The notes: a model not told the origin generated them from the sequence alone. A stretch of DNA of 39,283 bases from Comamonadaceae bacterium (GCA_027486755.1 JAIXOM010000061.1:1-39283), one strand, 5' to 3'. Positions 25,469 to 33,760 are shown, counted from the stretch's first letter. A program made the numbers and translations.

Positions 25469-26377
25469 ATGAGCAACACATCCATCAACGCCCGCACCTA
25501 TGACAGCATCAGCCCCCGATCTGTGGCCTTTTTAGGCCTGGGCGTGATGGGTTTTCCCATGGCCGGCCACCTCGCTCGCGCCGGCCACACGGTCACCGTC
25601 TACAACCGCAACCCCGCCAAGGCCCAGGCCTGGGTGCAGGAATTCGGCGGCAGCAGCGCCCCCAGCCCACGTGAGGCCGCGCAGCAGGCCGACATCGTTT
25701 TTTGCTGCGTCGGCAATGACGACGACCTGCGCTCGGTGGTGCTGGGGGCCGACGGCGCACTGGCCGGCATGAAACCTGGGGCCTGCTTTGTCGACCACAC
25801 CACCGCCTCGGCCGCGGTGGCTCGAGAGCTTTTCGCAGCAGCACAAGCGCTCGGCCTGCACTTTATCGACGCCCCGGTCTCGGGCGGTCAGGCCGGCGCT
25901 CAAAATGGCATGCTGACGGTGATGTGCGGCGGGCAGCCGCAGGCCTTCGATGCGGTCAAGCCGGTGGGCATGGCTTTTTCAAAAGCCTTCACCTTGATGG
26001 GCGAACCCGGCGCAGGGCAGCTGACCAAGATGGTCAACCAGATTTGTATTGCCGGACTGGTTCAGGGCCTGAGCGAGGCGATTGCCTTTGGCCAAAAGGC
26101 CGGTCTGGACCTGGACCAGGTGCTGGAGGTCATTGGCAAAGGTGCGGCTCAGAGCTGGCAGATGGACAACCGCGGCAAAACCATGGCGCGCGACCAATTC
26201 GAATTCGGCTTTGCGGTCGACTGGATGCGCAAGGACCTGGGTCTGGTGATGGATGAGGCCAAACGCAACGGTGCGCGCCTGCCGGTCACCGCCCTGGTCG
26301 ACCAGTTCTACGCCGATGTGCAGGCCCTGGGCGGGCGTCGCTGGGACACCTCCAGCCTGATCAAGCGGCTGCGCTGA
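25469..26377 (+). CDS. NAD(P)-dependent beta-hydroxyacid dehydrogenase
   Basis: A 302-aa member of the 3-hydroxyisobutyrate/tartronate-semialdehyde reductase family. Visible are the dinucleotide fold FLGLGVMGFPMAGHLARAGH (~21-40), the substrate motif FIDAPVSGGQAGAQNGMLTVMCGG, and the catalytic Lys in GQLTKMVNQ (~187). Which beta-hydroxyacid it uses cannot be told. It has an unusual 18-residue polar extension before the fold. AAGGA precedes the ATG. It follows pilT by 42 bp and converges on dolP with a 15-bp gap. Confidence 0.9.
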   Translation: MSNTSINARTYDSISPRSVAFLGLGVMGFPMAGHLARAGHTVTVYNRNPAKAQAWVQEFGGSSAPSPREAAQQADIVFCCVGNDDDLRSVVLGADGALAGMKPGACFVDHTTASAAVARELFAAAQALGLHFIDAPVSGGQAGAQNGMLTVMCGGQPQAFDAVKPVGMAFSKAFTLMGEPGAGQLTKMVNQICIAGLVQGLSEAIAFGQKAGLDLDQVLEVIGKGAAQSWQMDNRGKTMARDQFEFGFAVDWMRKDLGLVMDEAKRNGARLPVTALVDQFYADVQALGGRRWDTSSLIKRLR

Positions 26378-26392
26378 TCCAGAGGACCAGCT

Positions 26393-27016
26393 TCAGGACT
26401 TGGGCGCCGGCGCCTGCTGCAGGCGCTCGAGCTCCTGCTGGCTGATGATTTCGAACATGCGCACCACCCGCTGCACCCCGGAGACCGAGCGGGCCGCGTC
26501 CGTGGCCAACTCCGACTCCCTGGCGGTCACCCGCCCCATCAGATAGACCACCGAACGCTCGGTGCTCACCCTGACAGCTGTCACGGAAACGCCTTTGTCG
26601 ATAAAGGCGGCCTTGACCTTGCCGGTGACCAGCAGGTCGTTGGAGCGATCCCACAATGAGGGGGTGCTCAGCACCGCCACTTCATTGACCACTGAACGCA
26701 CGTTCTGCACATTGGCCACGATACGCTCGACCGCCTGCTTATCGGCCGCGTTGGCCACCTCGCCCGTGAGCAGCGCCATGCGGTTGTAGCTGATGACGTC
26801 AACCCTCACCCGGGTGCCCAATTGCTCACGAATGTTGGACTTGGCACGAAATTCAATGCTCTCGTCCTCCAGCTGGGTGCCGGCGGTGCGGCGATCGGTG
26901 GCCACCAGCACAGCGCCTGCAGCGCCGCCAATGATCAGCGGCGCGCAGCCACTCAAGCCAGCGCCCAACAGCGCCGCCGCAAGACAGGTCAATGTGATTT
27001 TTTTCATAGCTTTCAT
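26393..27016 (-). CDS. dolP: Outer-membrane lipoprotein with two BON domains (DolP/YraP-like)
   Basis: A 207-aa lipoprotein. The signal peptide ends in the lipobox LSGC (Cys24). Two BON domains follow (~50-118 and ~125-195), the layout of DolP/YraP, which supports outer-membrane integrity and BAM function in E. coli. The start overlaps the upstream diaA stop by 4 nt (ATGA), implying translational coupling; a second Met three codons later is possible. The order diaA-dolP next to yraN and rsmI matches the E. coli cluster and strengthens the call. Confidence 0.9.
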   Translation of the reverse strand: MKAMKKITLTCLAAALLGAGLSGCAPLIIGGAAGAVLVATDRRTAGTQLEDESIEFRAKSNIREQLGTRVRVDVISYNRMALLTGEVANAADKQAVERIVANVQNVRSVVNEVAVLSTPSLWDRSNDLLVTGKVKAAFIDKGVSVTAVRVSTERSVVYLMGRVTARESELATDAARSVSGVQRVVRMFEIISQQELERLQQAPAPKS

Positions 27017-27612
27017 TGTGTGGACTCCTGATCACCAAGTAACTGGGCATCGACGCCGTCGCAGATGCAATGGAGGACGAGCAAATGGACCTCCTGAATA
27101 CGTGCGGTCCGATCGTGCGGCACGCAGATGTGTACATCGGTCTCGCGCAGCACCTGACCGATCTTGCCGCCGCCCTTGCCGGTCAAGGCCACCACGATCA
27201 TGTCGCGTTCATGGGCCGATTCGATGGCGGCCAGCACATTGTCTGAATTGCCGCTGGTGCTGATGGCCAGCAGCACATCGCCAGCGCCGCCCAGCGCGCG
27301 GACCTGCTTCGAGAAGATGAGTTTGTAGTCGTAGTCGTTGGCAATGGCCGTGAGAATCGAGCTATCGGTCGTGAGGGCGATGGCCGCCAACTCAGGACGC
27401 TCGCGCTCATAGCGCCCGACAAACTCGGCCGCAAAATGCTGGGCATCGGCGGCAGAGCCGCCATTGCCACAGGCAAGCACCTTGCCACCGCTGGTGACGC
27501 TGGCCAGTATGGCCTGAACCGCCGCTGCGATCGGCTTGGACAGCAGCTGCGAGGCCTGGTACTTCAGGTCTGCGCTGTCGATGAAATGCTGTTCAATGCG
27601 TTGCTCAAGCAT
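27013..27612 (-). CDS. diaA: SIS-domain protein, DiaA (GmhA-like)
   Basis: A 199-aa cytoplasmic SIS-domain protein. Motifs are VLACGNGGSAADAQHFAAEFVGRYERERP, TTDSSILTAIANDY and LLAISTSGNSDNVLAAI. Sequence alone does not separate DiaA (DnaA-binding initiation regulator) from sedoheptulose-7-phosphate isomerase GmhA, and databases often use the GmhA name. The yraN-diaA-dolP-rsmI context favours DiaA. The ATG at 27612 is preferred over a TTG at 27621. Its stop overlaps the dolP start by 4 nt. Confidence 0.85.
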   Translation of the reverse strand: MLEQRIEQHFIDSADLKYQASQLLSKPIAAAVQAILASVTSGGKVLACGNGGSAADAQHFAAEFVGRYERERPELAAIALTTDSSILTAIANDYDYKLIFSKQVRALGGAGDVLLAISTSGNSDNVLAAIESAHERDMIVVALTGKGGGKIGQVLRETDVHICVPHDRTARIQEVHLLVLHCICDGVDAQLLGDQESTQ

Positions 27613-27631
27613 GGAGGGCAATCATAGCGGC

Positions 27632-28069
27632 TCAAGACGCATCAAATGCGGCTTTGTGCCATGTCACTGTTGGATCGGCCTGCAGCGGGCCCTCGATCAG
27701 CACCACGTCAAAGCGGCAAGGCGGCGGGCTAGGCAGGCGCAGCAGGTAATGCTGGGCGGCAAAAATGATGCGGCTGCGCTTGCTACCGACGATGCTGGCG
27801 GCAGCGCCGCCAAAGTCATTTCGGCTGCGCTGGCGCACCTCCACAAAGACCAAGGTGCCGTCGGCGTCGCGCATGATGAGGTCGATCTCGCCGCCGCCGC
27901 GGCCCGGGCTGCGAAATTTCGAGGCCAGCCAGCGCAGGCCCTGGCGCTGCAAATAAGCCCGGGCGATCGCCTCGGCCTGGTCGCCCTGAGCCTTGGTGGT
28001 AACCTGCTTGCCGTCGGGCCGGCCGCCGCCGCCCGCAGTCTGAGCCAACTGCTTCCCGGAACTGCGCAT
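27632..28069 (-). CDS. yraN: YraN/UPF0102 family nuclease-fold protein
   Basis: A 145-aa protein of the UPF0102 family with a restriction-endonuclease-like fold; its role is not established. Conserved parts are GDQAEAIARAYLQRQGLRWLASKFRSPGRGGGEIDLIMRD (the E-I-D-L active-site-like motif) and LVFVEVRQR. The N-terminal ~30 residues are low-complexity. The start ATG (28069-28067) shares a base with the start of rsmI on the other strand, so the two genes are head to head with no spacer. diaA follows 19 bp downstream. Confidence 0.88.
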   Translation of the reverse strand: MRSSGKQLAQTAGGGGRPDGKQVTTKAQGDQAEAIARAYLQRQGLRWLASKFRSPGRGGGEIDLIMRDADGTLVFVEVRQRSRNDFGGAAASIVGSKRSRIIFAAQHYLLRLPSPPPCRFDVVLIEGPLQADPTVTWHKAAFDAS

Positions 28070-28965
28070 TGAACACTTCTTTCGACCTGGCGCGGGAGGC
28101 CGCCCGCAACGCTGCCGGCCTGCAAAGCCACCCCGCAGGCGCACTGTACGTGGTCGCCACCCCCATCGGCAACCTGGCCGACATCAGCCTGCGTGCCCTG
28201 CACCTTTTAGGCCTGGTCGACGCGATTGCCTGCGAGGACACCCGCCACACCCAGGCTTTGCTCAAACACTATGGCATCGCCAAGCCGCTGATGGCCGTCT
28301 ATGAGCACAACGAGCAGGAAGCGGCGGTCCAGGTGATCGGTCGGCTGCAGGCGGGCCAGCGGGTGGCCTATGTGAGCGATGCCGGCACGCCAGCCGTCAG
28401 CGACCCCGGCGCACGCCTGGTGGCGGCGGTGCGCGATGCCGGCGCGCCCGTGGTCCCCCTGCCGGGGCCCAGCAGCCTGACGGCGGTACTCAGCGTGGCC
28501 GGCCTCGAGGGCGACGGCAGCCTGGTTTTTGCCGGCTTTCTGCCCAGCCGGGCCGGTGAACGCGAGCAGGCCGTGCAGCAGCTGGCCAGCGAGCCCCGGG
28601 CGACGGTGCTCCTGGAGGCACCGCACCGCATGGCGGCGCTGGCGCGCGAACTGGCCAAACTAGGCGGGCGCAAGGTGACGGTTGGGCGAGAGTTAACCAA
28701 GCAGTTCGAAGAAATCGCCACCTTGGCCGCGCAATCCCTGCCCGACTGGCTGGCTCAGGACCCTCATCGCTTGCGTGGGGAGTTCGCCCTGGTGTTGCAC
28801 CCTCAAGCCGGTCCGGCGCAGGACGGCATGCAAGACGCCGAGAAGGTGCTGACCCTGCTGCTGGCCGAGTTGCCGCTGAAAACGGCGGTACGGCTGGCCG
28901 CTGACATAACAGGCGCCCCGCGTAACGCCCTGTACGACAAGGCGCTCAGCCTCAAGCACCCATGA
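28069..28965 (+). CDS. rsmI: 16S rRNA 2'-O-methyltransferase RsmI
   Basis: A 298-aa SAM-dependent enzyme that 2'-O-methylates C1402 of 16S rRNA together with RsmH. The tetrapyrrole-methylase fold shows LYVVATPIGNLADISLRAL, IACEDTRHTQALLKHYGI, YVSDAGTPAVSDPGARLV and VPLPGPSSLTAVLSVAGL. Length is near the family (~286). The frame has no ATG before the conserved start; a TTG at 28069 gives MNTSFDLAREAARNAAG, which looks like the homologous N-terminus. The stop overlaps the exporter gene start by 4 nt (ATGA). Confidence 0.93.
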   Translation: MNTSFDLAREAARNAAGLQSHPAGALYVVATPIGNLADISLRALHLLGLVDAIACEDTRHTQALLKHYGIAKPLMAVYEHNEQEAAVQVIGRLQAGQRVAYVSDAGTPAVSDPGARLVAAVRDAGAPVVPLPGPSSLTAVLSVAGLEGDGSLVFAGFLPSRAGEREQAVQQLASEPRATVLLEAPHRMAALARELAKLGGRKVTVGRELTKQFEEIATLAAQSLPDWLAQDPHRLRGEFALVLHPQAGPAQDGMQDAEKVLTLLLAELPLKTAVRLAADITGAPRNALYDKALSLKHP

Positions 28966-30224
28966 ATCCAAACGCGGCGCAGCTGTGGCGGGCGCCTTTG
29001 TGGGCGCTGGCCCTGCTGCTGGCCCTGCTCAGCATGGTGGCACCGTTCGCGGTGGACACCTACCTACCCGCCTTCGCCGGCATGGCGCAGTCGCTGGGCG
29101 CCACCCCCGTGCAGATGCAGCAGACCCTGTCGAGCTATCTGTTCGGCTACGCCTTCATGAACCTGTTTCATGGCGCTTTGTCCGACAGCATAGGCCGCAA
29201 GCCGGTGGTGCTCGCCGGTACCGCCTTGTTCACCCTGGCTTCGGCGGGCTGCGCCCTGTCGGAGACCATAGGCCCGCTGGTGTTTTTCCGGGCGCTGCAG
29301 GGCATGAGCACCGGTGCCGGGGTGGTGGTCTCACGCGCCATCATCCGCGATATGTTCCCGCCGGCGCAGGCGCAGAAGGTGATGAGTCAGGTGACCATCT
29401 ACTTTGGCATCGCGCCTGCCATCGCGCCCATCATCGGTGGCTGGCTGTTTGTGCACCTGGGCTGGCACAGCATCTTTTGGCTGCTCACCTTGCTCGGGCT
29501 GGCGCTGCTGGTGGCCACCCAGCGCCTCTTGCCCGAAACCTTGCACCCCCAGGCACGCCAGCCTTTCGAGGTGGGGCATCTGCTGCGCGGCTACTGGCAA
29601 CTGGCATCGAGCCTGCGCTTTTTGCTCCTGGCGCTGGCCAGTGGCATCCCTTTTAATGGCATGTTCCTTTATGTGTTGAGCGCGCCGGCCTTTCTGGGCG
29701 AGTTGCTGGCGCTGCCGCCCACCCAGTTTTTCTGGCTGTTTTTGCTCAACATCGGCGGCATCATGCTCGGCGCCTGGCTCAGCGGCAGGCAGGCCGGACG
29801 GTGGGCGCCCAAACGGCAGATCCGGCACGGCTTTGTGATCATGCTGGTGAGCAGCACCATCAACCTGATTGCCAATTTAATCTGGCCGGCCCATGTGAGT
29901 TGGGCGCTGCTGCCGATCGCCTTGTTTTCCTTTGGTTGGGCGCTGGTCGTGCCCGTGGTCACCTTGCTGGTGCTGGACCTCTACCCCGAGCGGCGCGGCA
30001 TGGCGTCGTCGCTGCAGGCGGTCATCGGTGCGGTGGCCAACGGCATCGTCGCCGGCGCTCTCGCGCCTCTGGTCATGCATTCCACCGTGGCTTTGGCCCT
30101 GGCCTGTCTGTGCATGCTGCTGGTGGGCTTGGGCGCCTGGGTGTGGCTACACGCTCGCTGGCCCGAGATTGGTCGTTACGCGCAAGAGCTGCACCCTGAG
30201 CCGGCTCAAGAGGCCAAGCCCTGA
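28962..30224 (+). CDS. Bcr/CflA-type multidrug MFS exporter
   Basis: A 420-aa inner-membrane protein with 12 predicted helices. The Bcr/CflA hallmarks are the N-terminal FAVDTYLPAFAGMAQSLGA, GALSDSIGRKPVVLAGTALF and the GAGVVVSRAIIRDMF stretch in helix 4-5. Family members expel drugs such as bicyclomycin and chloramphenicol, or small metabolites; the substrate here is unknown. The start overlaps the rsmI stop by 4 nt, so the two are probably translationally coupled. It converges on the nuclease gene with 16 bp between them. Confidence 0.9.
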   Translation: MNPNAAQLWRAPLWALALLLALLSMVAPFAVDTYLPAFAGMAQSLGATPVQMQQTLSSYLFGYAFMNLFHGALSDSIGRKPVVLAGTALFTLASAGCALSETIGPLVFFRALQGMSTGAGVVVSRAIIRDMFPPAQAQKVMSQVTIYFGIAPAIAPIIGGWLFVHLGWHSIFWLLTLLGLALLVATQRLLPETLHPQARQPFEVGHLLRGYWQLASSLRFLLLALASGIPFNGMFLYVLSAPAFLGELLALPPTQFFWLFLLNIGGIMLGAWLSGRQAGRWAPKRQIRHGFVIMLVSSTINLIANLIWPAHVSWALLPIALFSFGWALVVPVVTLLVLDLYPERRGMASSLQAVIGAVANGIVAGALAPLVMHSTVALALACLCMLLVGLGAWVWLHARWPEIGRYAQELHPEPAQEAKP

Positions 30225-30240
30225 AAAGGCCCGAGCGGGA

Positions 30241-30822
30241 TCAGGGGCCGTTGGCCTGCCGCTTTTGCTGGCGGTAGTCCCAAGGCGCGTGCGGCTCTGG
30301 ATCGTGCCACAGTCCCAGACGCATGGCCTGCGCCTGCTGCTGTGTCTGTGCGTAAACCTGGCGGTCCTGGGCACTTTGCTCAGCCTCGTACTTCTTGTAA
30401 TGCCAGGCCAGACCGCGCCGCAGTTGCTCCAGATTGATGTCGCGGCCCTCTAGTTCGACCTTGCCGACCAGACGCCCGTAGCGGTCCGTCTTGTCATAGG
30501 TGACCAGCACCTGCTGGCCATCCAACAGTTCCTTGAGCGAGATACGCGAGCGCTGACCAAAGGCTTGCCGACTCTCGGGCGCGTCGATGCCGGCCAAGCG
30601 AATCTTGTGACTCTGCCGATCAGCGTCGAGTACCGTGACCGTGTCGCCGTCGGCCACAGCGATAACCTGACCCTTGAGGTCTTCGGCCCAGGCCGAAGAC
30701 CCCAGACCGACCAGCACCCCTGAAAGCAGCAGCGACCCGAGCGCCCGCCTTGTCAAACCCGGCGCCGGCCAGGCTAGGGGCGCTGACAAACTGCTAAATG
30801 TTGCTGATGGTGAAGGTGACAC
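30241..30822 (-). CDS. Exported thermonuclease-family (SNase) protein
   Basis: A 193-aa nuclease of the staphylococcal nuclease fold. The N-terminus has LTRRALGSLLLSGVLVGLG then SSAWA, a signal peptide with a twin-arginine-like pair, so Tat or Sec export is possible. The mature part begins EDLKGQVIAVADGDTVTVLD. The catalytic set is present: Arg75 and Glu83 in RLAGIDAPES, and Arg117 in DRYGRLVG. It would be a Ca-dependent DNA/RNA nuclease outside the cytoplasm. The only usable start is a GTG at 30822. A weak promoter lies 46 bp upstream. Confidence 0.88.
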   Translation of the reverse strand: MSPSPSATFSSLSAPLAWPAPGLTRRALGSLLLSGVLVGLGSSAWAEDLKGQVIAVADGDTVTVLDADRQSHKIRLAGIDAPESRQAFGQRSRISLKELLDGQQVLVTYDKTDRYGRLVGKVELEGRDINLEQLRRGLAWHYKKYEAEQSAQDRQVYAQTQQQAQAMRLGLWHDPEPHAPWDYRQQKRQANGP

Positions 30823-30867
30823 GCTGACGACGGCGCAAGCTCCGCCGATAGTCTATGAATGTCACAA

Positions 30868-30896
30868 ATAGTATCCAAATTGCAAAAGTCGCACAA
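30868..30896 (-). promoter_or_regulatory. Possible sigma70 promoter for the nuclease gene
   Basis: The minus strand has TTGTGC (30896-30891), 17 bp and TACTAT (30873-30868). Each hexamer is only a partial match. The site lies in a locally AT-rich patch at sensible distance from the GTG at 30822. Confidence 0.4.
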
Positions 30897-30973
30897 GTAC
30901 AGCCCTGACCCAGACCAGGCCTGCGGACGGGCTGGTGCCTCAAGAGATCAAAGGGGCCGGCTCGGCCCGCTTG

Positions 30974-31966
30974 TCAGGCCAGCGCCCAGCCGGCCAACGC
31001 CGCATACACAGGAATACCCAGCAAGATATTGAAGGGGAAGGTGAGCCCCAGGGACAGTCCAAAGTACAGCGAGGGATTGGCCTGCGGTATGGCATGGCGC
31101 AGCACCGCTGGCACTGCAATATACGAGGCGCTGGCTGCCAGCACCATCAGCAAGATGGTATCGCCCAGGGGCAGGCCCACCGCAAACGCCAGGCCCAGTG
31201 CCAACAGCGCATGCAGCAAGGGTGCCAGCACCGCATAGGCCAGCAGCCAGGGCGACTGACCCCGCACCTTGGGCAGGTTGCGCGCCGTCAGCAAGCCCAT
31301 ATCGAGCAGGAAAAACGCCAGCATGCCCTTGAACAGGTCTGCGGAAAACGGTTGCATTGCCGCCCGCCCGGATTCACCCGTCAGCAAGCCCACCAGCATG
31401 GCGCCCAGCAGCAACAGCTGTGCCCCGTCGGTGAAAGACTCATGCAGGACCTTGCGCATGGACAAGCCTGACCCCGCTGGCGCGGCCAGGACCGCTGCGC
31501 CAACCGCAGGCGCTGGCTCGCGTTGCCTGACCCTATTGGCAAAGAGCACCGCCAGGATGATGGCCGGAGACTCCATCAGCGCCATGGCCGCCGCCATATG
31601 CCCGCCATAGGGCAGCCCTCGCGTCTCCAGAAACTGCACGGCGGTGACGAAGGTCACCGCGCTGACCGAGCCATAGGTGGCCGCCAGGGCGGCAGCATCG
31701 TAGGGCCCGACCAGGCGCCGCAGAAACTGCAAGGCAATAACTGGCACCACCACGGCCAGGGTCAGGGCGCAGGCCAGCCCGCTGGCCACCTGCACCGTCA
31801 GGCCCGACTGCGCCAGGGCAAAACCGCCCTTCAGGCCCAGCGCCATCAGCAGATACAGGGAGAGAAAGCGCGAGATCGGCGCTGGAATCTCGAGATTGGA
31901 TTTGATGGCGCCGGCCAGGGCCCCAAGGGCAAAAAACAGAATGGCCGGATCGAGCAGATTGTTCAT
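30974..31966 (-). CDS. SbtA-like sodium-dependent bicarbonate permease
   Basis: A 330-aa inner-membrane protein with about ten hydrophobic segments, matching the SbtA/DUF897 family whose cyanobacterial founder imports bicarbonate with Na+. Landmarks are DPAILFFALGALAGAIKSNLEIP, LMALGLKGGFALA, ATYGSVSAVTFVTAVQFLE and FLLDMGLLTARNL. It is somewhat shorter than cyanobacterial SbtA (~374), mainly in the central cytoplasmic loop (~150-170). No sbtB (PII-like regulator) gene is adjacent. It is divergent from a CbbR-like regulator gene, sharing an 84-bp upstream region, so control by that regulator is likely. Confidence 0.87.
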   Translation of the reverse strand: MNNLLDPAILFFALGALAGAIKSNLEIPAPISRFLSLYLLMALGLKGGFALAQSGLTVQVASGLACALTLAVVVPVIALQFLRRLVGPYDAAALAATYGSVSAVTFVTAVQFLETRGLPYGGHMAAAMALMESPAIILAVLFANRVRQREPAPAVGAAVLAAPAGSGLSMRKVLHESFTDGAQLLLLGAMLVGLLTGESGRAAMQPFSADLFKGMLAFFLLDMGLLTARNLPKVRGQSPWLLAYAVLAPLLHALLALGLAFAVGLPLGDTILLMVLAASASYIAVPAVLRHAIPQANPSLYFGLSLGLTFPFNILLGIPVYAALAGWALA

Positions 31967-32015
31967 GAGGGTTCCTTGGGCCGAGATGCTAGCCGGCGCA
32001 CTCTCGCCTGTAAAA

Positions 32016-32043
32016 TTGATAATTAAGCTTCTTTACATATCAA
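32016..32043. promoter_or_regulatory. TTGATA-N16-TATCAA dyad between sbtA-like and LysR genes
   Basis: TTGATA (32016-32021) and TATCAA (32038-32043) form a symmetric pair in an AT-rich patch, a layout typical of a LysR-regulator site. On the minus strand the same bases read as -35 TTGATA, a 16-bp spacer and -10 TATCAA. That would start the permease transcript near 32009 with a ~43-nt leader. Operator and promoter may therefore coincide. Confidence 0.5.
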
Positions 32044-32050
32044 AATATCT

Positions 32051-32956
32051 ATGAACGTCAGTTTCCGTCAGATGCGTCTATTCCTGGCCTTGGCCGAGAC
32101 CGGCTCGGTCACAGCGGCCGCCCGCTGGATGCACGTCACCCAGCCAACCGCCTCGATGCAGCTGCGCGAGATCAGCGAGGCGGTCGGACTGCCGCTGTAT
32201 GAGTTGATTTCCCGCCGCGTCCATCTGACCGATGCCGGTCGGGAGCTTGCCCGCACCGCGCGCGCCATGGTCAGCGAGTGGGACAGCTTCAGCCAGAAGG
32301 TGGACGCGCTGCAGGGACTCAGACGCGGCCAACTCAGATTGGCGGTGGTGAACACCGCGCAATACTTCATCCCCAGGCTGCTGGGCAGCTTTTGCGCGGC
32401 CCATCCCAATATCGACGTGGCGCTGCAGGTGCTCAACCGCGACGGGGTGCTGGGCCGCATGCGCGAGAACCAGGATGACCTCTACATCATGTCCAGACCG
32501 CCGTCAGACATCGAGCTTGAAGACCGGGTGTTCATGTCCAACCCCCTGAAGGTCATCGCGCCGCTCAAACACAAGCTGGCCACGCGCAAGCACATTGCCT
32601 TGCACGAGTTGCGTGAGGAGCGTTTCATCCTGCGCGAGCAAGGATCGGGTACCCGCATGGCCACCGACAGCCATTTCGAGTCCGCCCGGTTCACGCCCAC
32701 CGTCAGGCTGGAGCTGGGCAGCAACGAGGCCATCCGCGAGGCGGTGGCCGCCGGCCTGGGCTTGTCGGTGCTGTCCGCCCATGCCCTGGGCCAGCAGCCC
32801 AAGCAGCACGGCGTGACCGTGCTCAGGGTCGAGGGCTTCCCGCTGCCCTCGCAGTGGCATATCGTCTGGCCCAAGGGGAAAAGGTTGTCGCCGGTGGCCC
32901 AGGTATTTGGCCAGCACCTGGAAAAGGCGTCCAGGCGCCAGACAGCCCCTGGCTGA
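32051..32956 (+). CDS. LysR-family regulator, CbbR-like
   Basis: A 301-aa LysR regulator. The winged helix-turn-helix is at ~1-65 (FRQMRLFLALAETGSVTAAARWMHVTQPTAS), then a linker helix and a periplasmic-binding-like effector domain (~90-295). The effector-domain stretch LNRDGVLGRMRENQDDLYIMSRPP and ILREQGSGTRMATDSHF resemble CbbR/CmpR regulators of CO2 fixation and inorganic carbon uptake. The divergent SbtA-like permease fits that theme; this is inference. Its stop codon directly abuts the 3' CCA of the convergent tRNA-Arg gene. No Shine-Dalgarno is clear. Confidence 0.88.
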   Translation: MNVSFRQMRLFLALAETGSVTAAARWMHVTQPTASMQLREISEAVGLPLYELISRRVHLTDAGRELARTARAMVSEWDSFSQKVDALQGLRRGQLRLAVVNTAQYFIPRLLGSFCAAHPNIDVALQVLNRDGVLGRMRENQDDLYIMSRPPSDIELEDRVFMSNPLKVIAPLKHKLATRKHIALHELREERFILREQGSGTRMATDSHFESARFTPTVRLELGSNEAIREAVAAGLGLSVLSAHALGQQPKQHGVTVLRVEGFPLPSQWHIVWPKGKRLSPVAQVFGQHLEKASRRQTAPG

Positions 32957-33032
32957 TGGCGCGGCTGGCTGGAATCGAACCAGCGACCCTTGGCTTCGGA
33001 GGCCAATACTCTATCCACTGAGCTACAGCCGC
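32957..33032 (-). tRNA. tRNA-Arg (anticodon CCG), CCA encoded
   Basis: A complete 76-nt cloverleaf on the minus strand. The acceptor GCGGCTG pairs with CAGCCGC. The D stem GCTC/GAGT has one G-T pair. The anticodon stem TTGGC/GCCAA carries loop CTCCGAA with anticodon CCG, reading CGG. The T stem GCTGG/CCAGC has loop TTCGATT. The discriminator is G, followed by an encoded CCA at 32959-32957. The 3' end touches the LysR stop codon. Confidence 0.97.
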
Positions 33033-33140
33033 ATGCTGTATCGCGCGCAACCGCAAAATAGGGCCGCCCGCTGGCGAGTGATTCTACCAGCGTGCTTTTT
33101 GTACAGGGCTGGCCCGGGCAGAGGCAAGAGGCGGGCTGTC

Positions 33141-33146
33141 TATAAT
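33141..33146 (+). promoter_or_regulatory. Perfect -10 box upstream of cytochrome c gene
   Basis: TATAAT at 33141-33146 is a consensus -10, 58 bp before the cytochrome start. No good -35 lies 16-18 bp upstream (GCAGAG at 17 bp), so it may need an activator. On the minus strand TAGAAT (33086-33081) could be the -10 for tRNA-Arg, also without a clear -35. Confidence 0.5.
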
Positions 33147-33204
33147 GCCGGGTTGCCGCGCCTGAGTCGAAGGCCAATGACAGACCTGATTTTTTGAGGA
33201 CGCC

Positions 33205-33741
33205 ATGAGCGCTAACGATCAACACACGGATCACGAAGAAGGCCACACCGGCCCCGTCAAAACCCCCGGTCAGCTGCTGCTGACGGTTTTTTACTCCTTC
33301 GTGGTGCCTGTTTTCGGCATCATTGCCTTGGTTTACTTTGTCGTTTCTGCGCCCAAGCCGAGCGCCGGAGCTGACAACTCGGAAAAAGCTGTGGCCGAGC
33401 GGGTCCGCAAGGTCGGCGCGGTTGAAATTCGCGATGCCAACCGTCCGCTCAAGAGCGGAGAAGAGGTCTACAACGCACAGTGCGCCGCCTGCCACAACGC
33501 GGGTGCTGCGGGCGCCCCGAAAATGGGTGATGTGGCCGGCTGGGCCCCCCGCCTGAAGACCGGCTTCGAGGCACTGTGGAACTCCTCGCTCAAGGGCAAG
33601 GGCGCCATGGGCGCGCAAGGCGGCGGCGACTACAGCGATGTAGAAATCGGCCGCGCCGTGGTCTACCTGACCGGCAAGTCCGGCGGCAAATTCGCCGAGC
33701 CAGCGGCACCGGCAGCTGCGGAGACCGCGGCCGCCAAATAA
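33205..33741 (+). CDS. Membrane-anchored c-type cytochrome (c5 type)
   Basis: A 178-aa monohaem cytochrome. One N-terminal membrane helix (~30-53, LLLTVFYSFVVPVFGIIALVYFVV) anchors it in the inner membrane with the haem domain in the periplasm. Haem attaches at CAACH (~93-97). The later GKGAMGAQGG contains the probable Met axial ligand. The fold and the DVEIGRAVVYLTGK end match cytochrome c5, but the Cys pair often seen near the end of c5 is absent. An Ala/Pro-rich tail follows. It probably shuttles electrons to a terminal oxidase; the partner is not in the window. GAGGA precedes the ATG and a terminator follows. Confidence 0.9.
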   Translation: MSANDQHTDHEEGHTGPVKTPGQLLLTVFYSFVVPVFGIIALVYFVVSAPKPSAGADNSEKAVAERVRKVGAVEIRDANRPLKSGEEVYNAQCAACHNAGAAGAPKMGDVAGWAPRLKTGFEALWNSSLKGKGAMGAQGGGDYSDVEIGRAVVYLTGKSGGKFAEPAAPAAAETAAAK

Positions 33742-33760
33742 GGCCGGCCCGAAAAAGTAA

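Noticed and set aside
32957..33032. tRNA-Arg as an integration site for a mobile element
   Set aside because: I see no integrase gene, no repeated tRNA 3' end and no change in gene character on either side.
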